From: Candidatus Moraniibacteriota bacterium
Lineage (GTDB): Bacteria > Patescibacteriota > Minisyncoccia > Moranbacterales > UBA2206
DNA: 27,861 bases
Assembly (NCBI GenBank): GCA_027351145.1
Contig: DAIEIZ010000081.1
Location: 1-27,861 of the forward strand
Direction of reading: 5' to 3'
Shown: in pieces, positions 23,973 to 27,861 of the stretch
How positions within the stretch are numbered: the stretch's first letter is position 1
Layout: the number at the start of each line of letters is the position of its first letter
Position numbers and translations under genes: made by a program
The notes under the pieces: generated by a model
The model's database searches: none
Seen by the model: the letters and a program-made list of their open reading frames with translations, nothing else
What the model was told of the DNA's origin: nothing

Positions 23973-24027
23973 GATAGGAATTAATAATAAATCCGCCTTC
24001 GTTACGCTGAAGTGTAGCTATGGTGCG

Positions 24028-24396
24028 ATGAATAAAATCATGGAATGTATATTTTGCAAAATTATCAAAAAAGAAATTCCGGCTGTAATTGTTTATGAAG
24101 ATAGGGATATTTTAGCCTTCAATGACGTGCGCCCATTGGCTCCTGTGCATGTTTTGATTATTCCCAAAAGACATATTGAAAGCCTAAACGATTTAACCGA
24201 AAAAGACGTTGATTTAGCTGGTAAGATGTTGCTTGTAGCGAAGAAAATTGCCATCGATTTTGACATTTCGCCAAAAGGGTATAAACTATTAACTCGGGTT
24301 GGAGAATGGGGCGGACAAGAGGTGGCGCACCTGCATATGCACCTGATTGGCGGAGTAAGACTCTATGAAAACATTCGACCGTGGGAAAATAAATAA
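24028..24396 (+). CDS. HIT-family nucleotide hydrolase (Hint-like)
   Basis: 122 residues if started at 24028; the ATG at 24040 (MECIFCKI) is the more usual family start and may be the true one. CIFC is the first zinc pair, followed by EIPAVIVYEDRDILAFNDVRPLAPVHVLIIPKRH in the Hint pattern, and the catalytic triad HLHMH near 108-112. These enzymes split AMP-linked phosphoramidates or similar nucleotides in the cytoplasm. It lies between hisS and rpsU with short gaps, possibly in one long transcript. No Shine-Dalgarno is seen, in contrast to rpsU. Confidence 0.94.
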   Translation: MNKIMECIFCKIIKKEIPAVIVYEDRDILAFNDVRPLAPVHVLIIPKRHIESLNDLTEKDVDLAGKMLLVAKKIAIDFDISPKGYKLLTRVGEWGGQEVAHLHMHLIGGVRLYENIRPWENK

Positions 24397-24449
24397 ACTG
24401 GATAATTTGCTGTTTTGTAATAAGGGTAAATTTAGAAAGGAGGTTTTTT

Positions 24450-24704
24450 ATGATTGAGGTAAAAAGAAAAGAGCGTGAGTCGCCGGAAAGTCTGATTAGA
24501 CGTTTTAGTCGTCGCATCCAACAGAGCGGAGTTTTAATGCGTGCTAGAAAAGTGCGCTTTCGACAAGAGGAAAAAAGTAAAACTGAAATGCGTGCCGGTG
24601 CGATGTATAAAGTTAAGGTGCGTAAGGTTGTGAATAAGCTCAAGAAAATGGGCAAATTCGACGATCAAAACTTCAAAAACGTTAAAAAGAAATTGATCAA
24701 GTAA
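24450..24704 (+). CDS. rpsU: 30S ribosomal protein S21
   Basis: 84 residues, strongly basic. IEVKRKERESPESLIRRFSRRIQQSGVL is the S21 core, including the typical RRF..R..QSG pattern; a long basic helical tail (MRARKVRFRQEE onward) follows. S21 helps 30S subunits start on mRNA. The perfect AGAAAGGAGG at 24434-24443, six bases before the ATG, is the best ribosome site in the window. This is notable because S21 affects anti-Shine-Dalgarno access in other bacteria. It is followed by yqeY after 19 bases, a common pairing. Confidence 0.93.
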   Translation: MIEVKRKERESPESLIRRFSRRIQQSGVLMRARKVRFRQEEKSKTEMRAGAMYKVKVRKVVNKLKKMGKFDDQNFKNVKKKLIK

Positions 24705-24723
24705 TTTTTTATTTTAAAAACCT

Positions 24724-25176
24724 ATGTTAAAGCAGACAATACTTGATGATTTGAAAATGGCAATGAAGACGGGGGACACCGTAAAGCGAGACACGCTTCG
24801 CATGCTTGATTCGATGGTAAAAAATGTCGAAATCGAAAAGCAAAAACGGGAAACTGGTCTAACAGATGAGGAAGTGCTTGAAGTGATTAGTAGGGCTGTG
24901 AAGCAAAGAAAAGATGCCGCTGCGCAATATCTGGCAGGTGGACGCGCTGATCTTGTGGAAAAAGAGAATCAAGAAATTGCCATTCTCTCCGCCTACATGC
25001 CCGCACAACTCGACGAAGTTACTGTGCGTGAAATTGTAAAGGCAGTTATCGCTCAAGTTGACGCAACTAGTCTTGCTGATATTGGAAAAGTAATGGGCCC
25101 AGCGATGGGAAAACTGAAAGGTCAAGCTGACGGTAATTTGGTTAAAAAAATTGCCGAGGAAGAGTTGGGGAAATAG
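24724..25176 (+). CDS. yqeY: GatB/YqeY domain protein
   Basis: 150 residues, the usual size. The helical N-terminal part has LKQTILDDLKMAMKTGD and RDTLRMLDSMVKNVEIEKQ; the C-terminal part has ILSAYMPAQLDEVTVREIVKAVI and IGKVMGPAMGKLKGQADGNLVKKIAEEEL, as in the GatB tail and YqeY. It is thought to be linked to tRNA-dependent amidation, but the role of the free protein is not settled. It follows rpsU as in many bacteria. The palindrome at 25191-25213 lies 15 bases after its stop and, with TTTT after it, may also end its transcript. Confidence 0.93.
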   Translation: MLKQTILDDLKMAMKTGDTVKRDTLRMLDSMVKNVEIEKQKRETGLTDEEVLEVISRAVKQRKDAAAQYLAGGRADLVEKENQEIAILSAYMPAQLDEVTVREIVKAVIAQVDATSLADIGKVMGPAMGKLKGQADGNLVKKIAEEELGK

Positions 25177-25190
25177 AGCAATATATCACA

Positions 25191-25213
25191 GGAACGGGTT
25201 TGTAACCCGTTCC
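25191..25213 (+). repeat. Left palindrome of the RAYT element
   Basis: GGAACGGGTT (25191-25200), loop TGT, AACCCGTTCC (25204-25213): ten perfect pairs. Followed by TTTT, so it may also work as a terminator for yqeY. Confidence 0.88.
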
Positions 25214-25220
25214 TTTTAGT

Positions 25221-25728
25221 TTACTGACCGTAAATGTTATCAATCTTAATTTCACAGTGAGGATTTGCACTTGACCAATACCAATATTCTGGTTCGGTGA
25301 CATAATTTTTCTTTACAGGATTGCTATGAACGTAGTTTACTTTTTGCAGATAAAATTCTTCAGTTTCTATTATTTTTGGCATATTGGTTTTTTCCCAAAA
25401 TTCATACTTTCCTTCAAGATATAAAAAATAATTTCAACACATTGGGCTCTGTGCTTTCAATATTTTTGCGAAATTCTTTTGAAGTAAACTTTTTAAAATC
25501 ACAAACAAAACCGGACACATCCGAAGAGCTAACTATCAGGTGAATATGATTCAGCATAAAGACAAAAGCGTGGATTTTTAATTGTTTCTCTTTTTGGCAA
25601 TATTTTAGCGAGTCAGCTAGGGTATTCCAACGATAATTGCGATCAAAAAAATAATAAAGATTTTTAACGCTAAAAGTGAGGAAATAAGCTCCTGCATTGA
25701 ACTCTTTGTGTATTTTTACCGAAGGCAT
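25221..25728 (-). pseudogene. Frameshifted REP-associated transposase (Y1/RAYT-like)
   Basis: The intact frame from ATG 25728 gives 104 residues and stops at 25414 after VLKLFFIS. Reading on with one base removed from the T6 run (near 25425) gives LYLEGKYEFWEKTNMPKII, then QKVNYVHSNPVKKNYV and EPEYWYWSSA, the typical C-terminal half of these transposases, to a stop at 25221. The total would be about 169 residues, normal for the family. The HUH motif is H61-I-H63 in LNHIHLIVSS. Where many relatives have the catalytic Tyr (KYT), this protein has Phe81 (KKFTSKEF); some subfamilies do this too. RAYT proteins nick single-stranded REP palindromes, and two such palindromes flank this gene. The frameshift may be a mutation or a sequencing error. 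Confidence 0.85.
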
Positions 25729-25761
25729 TTTTTTTGCTATATAAAGATTGTAAACTATGCA

Positions 25762-25782
25762 GAACGGGTTGCAAACCCGTTC
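25762..25782 (+). repeat. Right palindrome of the RAYT element
   Basis: GAACGGGTT (25762-25770), loop GCA, AACCCGTTC (25774-25782). On the minus strand it matches the left copy, including the CAG before GAACGGG, so the two are inverted relative to each other. Confidence 0.85.
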
Positions 25783-25786
25783 CTGC

Positions 25787-26105
25787 GATAAGTATGTATT
25801 GGTGCCCCACGAGCGTCTGGAACTTTATTTTATCAAGCCGTTAAAGGATTTTTTGGCTATTCAAAAAGAAGATAATTTTAGCCCTCGGAGTCGCGAGTTA
25901 AAAAATGTAAATGAGACAAATGAGACACTACTTGTAGGTGTTTCAAACGGCTGTCTCATTTTATAAAACGGGACAAATGGGACACGAAACAAGGGGTGTC
26001 CCAAAACACACCACAATGTCCCATTTATGGCATAATATGGCTTAGATAAGTTATCAACCGATTGGACTGGACTTCATTCGAATGTCGCGGCATTAATGGT
26101 GTTGT
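25787..26105. other. Gene-free stretch before the serine recombinase
   Basis: 319 bases without a credible gene. It contains the tRNA-like remnant and most of the 9-bp repeat array. After 26030 there is a palindrome, ATTCGAAT (near 26077), and no clear promoter. Confidence 0.6.
25800..25822 (-). other. tRNA-3'-end-like remnant (possible attachment site)
   Basis: On the minus strand, TTCCAGA, CGCTC, GTGGGGC, A, CCA read like a T-loop, T-stem 3' strand, acceptor 3' strand, discriminator and CCA. No matching 5' half (GCCCCAC) occurs upstream, so no whole tRNA exists here. Confidence 0.3.
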
Positions 26106-26159
26106 ATGGATAATGCAGCACTAAAAATGGAACAAATGGGACAGTCAGGTGTCTCATTT
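25909..26159. repeat. Array of 9-bp AAATGRGAC units in both orientations
   Basis: Direct tandem pairs at 25909-25926 (AAATGAGAC twice), 25966-25983 (AAACGGGAC, AAATGGGAC) and 26125-26142 (AAATGGAAC, AAATGGGAC). Inverted units at 25953-25961 (GTCTCATTT), 25998-26006 (GTCCCAAAA, imperfect), 26018-26026 (GTCCCATTT) and 26151-26159 (GTCTCATTT). Each direct pair is followed by one or two inverted units. The last block lies inside the recombinase coding start. Confidence 0.85.
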
Positions 26160-27464
26160 CCAAAAGAAGAGATTAAAATAAAATACTGTCTTTATGCTCG
26201 CAAAAGTACTGAGTCTGAAGAAATGCAGGTGCTTTCCATTGATTCTCAAATCAAAGAAATGCTACAGATTGCGGAGCGTGACAATCTCGAAATTGTTGAA
26301 ATAAGAAAAGAAAGCCATTCAGCAAAAAATTCAGGACAACGCCCGGTCTACAATGAGCTCATCAAGGATATTAGAAAAGGAATATTTACTGGCATTATGA
26401 CTTGGGCGCCAGATAGATTAAGCAGGAATGCCGGAGACCTTGGCGTGTTAGTCGATTTAATGGATCAAGGGCTTTTGATTGAAATTAGAACATACGGACA
26501 AAAATTTTCTAATTCGCCAAACGAGAAATTTTTATTAATGATTTTAGGCTCGCAGGCAAAATTGGAAAATGATAATCGCAGTATCAATGTTAAGCGCGGG
26601 ATGCGAACCAGGGTGGAAATGGGACTTTGGCCTGGAGTGGCACCGACAGGATATCTTAATTCAAAAAGAATAGATAAAAAATGCGAGGTCTCGATTGATC
26701 CACAACGCGCTCCGATAATCCTGCAAATGTTTGAAAAAGTCGCCTACGAACAATGGAGTGGTAGGAAAATATATCATTGGCTGAAATTTGAAATGAATTT
26801 TAAAACGAGATATGGAAAGCCATTGGCCTTGGGTAATATCTTTCGATTGTTGCAAAACAATTTTTATCATGGATCTTATGAATATCCCAAGAAAAGTGGC
26901 AATTGGTATACTGGCAAACACAAACCTATCGTTTCAAAAGAGTTATTTGACAAAGTTCAAGAGCAGTTGAAAAAGGAACAATCTCACAAAGGAAACAAAG
27001 AATTCGCTTTCACGAAATTGATCACTTGCGGTCTTTGTGGATCAGGAATAACAGCTCAGGAGAAATTCAAAAAACAGAAAAATGGTGATGTGCACAGCTA
27101 CATTTATTATGGCTGCACCAGAGCGCGGGACCATGCTTGCAAATGTGGATATATTCGGGAAGAAGAACTTATTGAAAAAATAGTGCTGATTATTGATGCA
27201 ATAGACATGAATGAACTAGGGCTTAAAAACAAATTTCAAGAAGAAGTTGCCAGGTATAATCATTTTCAGCGAAACGTGCTTAAGGCAGATAAAGCGACTA
27301 ATGCAAGAAAACATAAAGAGGTGGATTTGAGAATGTATGCAAAATACATTCTCAGAGAAGGTACGATTTTAGAAAAGCGAGAATTGCTTTCATGCATGAG
27401 AAGCAGGCTGATAATGAAAAATAAAATATTGATGTTGGAAAATGCAAATGAAGTTCAAAGTTGA
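26106..27464 (+). CDS. Large serine recombinase (site-specific integrase-like)
   Basis: 452 residues. Resolvase domain: YCLYARKSTESEE with the nucleophile Ser34, SIDSQIKEML, ITWAPDRLSRNAGD (catalytic Arg in DRLSR), and KLENDNRSINVKRGMRTRVEMG. The Recombinase domain (about 170-285) has GYLNSK, RAPIILQMFEKV, and a helical DNA-binding part. A zinc ribbon (about 300-350) has CGLCG and GCTRARDHACKCG. The coiled-coil tail is shorter than in phage integrases. Starts are ATG 26106, 26127 (M8) or 26136 (M11); the last two fall within the repeat array, and the next ATG would lose Ser34. Such enzymes insert and excise mobile DNA at att sites. No Shine-Dalgarno is seen. Confidence 0.93.
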   Translation: MDNAALKMEQMGQSGVSFPKEEIKIKYCLYARKSTESEEMQVLSIDSQIKEMLQIAERDNLEIVEIRKESHSAKNSGQRPVYNELIKDIRKGIFTGIMTWAPDRLSRNAGDLGVLVDLMDQGLLIEIRTYGQKFSNSPNEKFLLMILGSQAKLENDNRSINVKRGMRTRVEMGLWPGVAPTGYLNSKRIDKKCEVSIDPQRAPIILQMFEKVAYEQWSGRKIYHWLKFEMNFKTRYGKPLALGNIFRLLQNNFYHGSYEYPKKSGNWYTGKHKPIVSKELFDKVQEQLKKEQSHKGNKEFAFTKLITCGLCGSGITAQEKFKKQKNGDVHSYIYYGCTRARDHACKCGYIREEELIEKIVLIIDAIDMNELGLKNKFQEEVARYNHFQRNVLKADKATNARKHKEVDLRMYAKYILREGTILEKRELLSCMRSRLIMKNKILMLENANEVQS

Positions 27465-27514
27465 TTTTAAGCTTAATTAGTGATATTTTTAGTTAAGATA
27501 AAGCAATAATCGTT

Positions 27515-27861
27515 ATGATTTATAAACACCAATACTTTAAATTGGATACTGAATTAAGAAAGGTTTGGGATGAAAATGGCAAGGAATTATCACTTACTGG
27601 CAAGGGTTATGACGTGCTTGTCTTTTTGTGTGAAAACAGAAAAGCAACTGTCGACGAAGTTGGCGATTTTTTGGATGGCGATAGCATGAAACTTCCTGAT
27701 TATAATGTAATCAGGCAGCATCCCTATAAGATCAATAAGATAGTTGGGCATAAAGTTATCAAATACGAAAATCCTTATCTCAGCATTGATGGCGCTGTAG
27801 AGGAATGTACGGAAGATAAAATTAACGAAAAAATAGAGCTTGAAGAAAAATTGGTTTCGCC
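27515..27861 (+). CDS. Winged-helix-like protein, 5' part (cut by window edge)
   Basis: At least 115 residues from ATG 27515, open to the window end. MIYKHQYFKLD, ELSLTGKGYDVLVFLCENRKATVDEVGDFL and NVIRQHPYKINKIVGHKVIKYENPYLSI follow the order of an OmpR/PhoB-type winged helix (LT.k.y.lL.fL..n.....e.v, then V...I..L...ig.kiI...n.GY.l). The match is by eye and only moderate. No receiver domain comes before it. It lies 50 bases after the recombinase gene, so it could be cargo or a regulator of the same mobile element. After the wing comes an acidic helical stretch. Confidence 0.5.
   Translation, partial: MIYKHQYFKLDTELRKVWDENGKELSLTGKGYDVLVFLCENRKATVDEVGDFLDGDSMKLPDYNVIRQHPYKINKIVGHKVIKYENPYLSIDGAVEECTEDKINEKIELEEKLVS

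Larger units (their letters stand above)
25189..25785. mobile_element. RAYT-type element bracketed by inverted palindromes
   Basis: About 597 bases: a palindrome at each end, in inverted orientation, with a REP-associated tyrosine-transposase-like gene between them on the minus strand. The shared end sequence is CAGGAACGGGTTTG, Y, AACCCGTTC. The gene is frameshifted, so the element is likely not autonomous now. Confidence 0.7.

Noticed and set aside
23973..24027. MITE-like sequence (TCCGCCTTCGTTACGC) before the HIT gene
   Set aside because: It resembles intergenic repeats I recall from similar genomes, but no second copy or complete inverted repeat is present in this window.
25420..25430. 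Programmed ribosomal frameshift in the RAYT gene
   Set aside because: The needed shift is +1 on T6; no classic slippery site or stimulating structure is seen, so mutation or read error is simpler. Polymerase slippage remains possible.
25757..25966. 69-codon frame starting inside the right palindrome
   Set aside because: It begins in the repeat, reads antisense through the tRNA-like remnant, and ends in the 9-bp array; such ORFs are usually artefacts of non-coding repeats.

Overview
The window looks like a chromosomal stretch from a Candidate Phyla Radiation (Patescibacteria/Parcubacteria-like, possibly Moranbacteria-like) bacterium. The pointers are moderate-to-low GC with A-rich spacers, short ORFs of a DUF5663-like type, a S21-YqeY gene pair, many envelope proteins of unknown role, and few Shine-Dalgarno sequences (a few genes do have perfect ones). 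The lineage is an inference from gene content; no rRNA is present to confirm it.

Layout. 1-691 (-): 5' part of an IS110-family transposase running off the left edge. 765-5416: a small DUF5663-like gene and a 1437-residue protein whose last ~370 residues are a GT9 glycosyltransferase, with a sharp composition break before it. 5541-12532 (+): envelope genes, namely a DUF1294-like membrane protein, a secreted polysaccharide deacetylase, a small two-helix membrane protein, a secreted beta-helix protein with three DUF5018-like repeats, and a PMT/ArnT-like membrane glycosyltransferase. 12547-14898 (-): a two-gene operon of a membrane-anchored lysozyme-like protein and a geranylgeranyl-reductase-family flavoprotein. 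15033-16259 (-): a DEAD-box RNA helicase with a structured leader. 16545-18644 (+): secE, nusG, rplK, rplA, with an L1-stalk mimic just before rplA. Then a P-loop kinase (+), pth and an LCP-family protein (-), and lepB, hisS, a HIT hydrolase, rpsU and yqeY (+).

The right end is mobile. A frameshifted REP-associated transposase (25221-25728, -) is bracketed by two inverted copies of a GGAACGGGTT-type palindrome. A ~250 bp array of 9-bp AAATGRGAC units in both orientations follows, ending inside the 5' end of a large serine recombinase gene (26106-27464). A partial winged-helix-like gene runs off the right edge.

How it fits together. Most accessory genes act on the cell surface: glycan transfer (GT9 fusion, PMT-like enzyme), glycan trimming (deacetylase, lysozyme-like protein), attachment of polymers to the wall (LCP protein), a large secreted beta-helix protein, and its export (SecE, LepB). 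The translation genes are standard, but their leaders hold the clearest regulatory RNA signals: an L1 autoregulatory site, a pair of mutually exclusive hairpins before the helicase, and a leader hairpin before secE. Promoters of the TTGACA-17-TATAAT type are easy to see; one (19388-19416) points into a gene-free stretch and may drive a small RNA.
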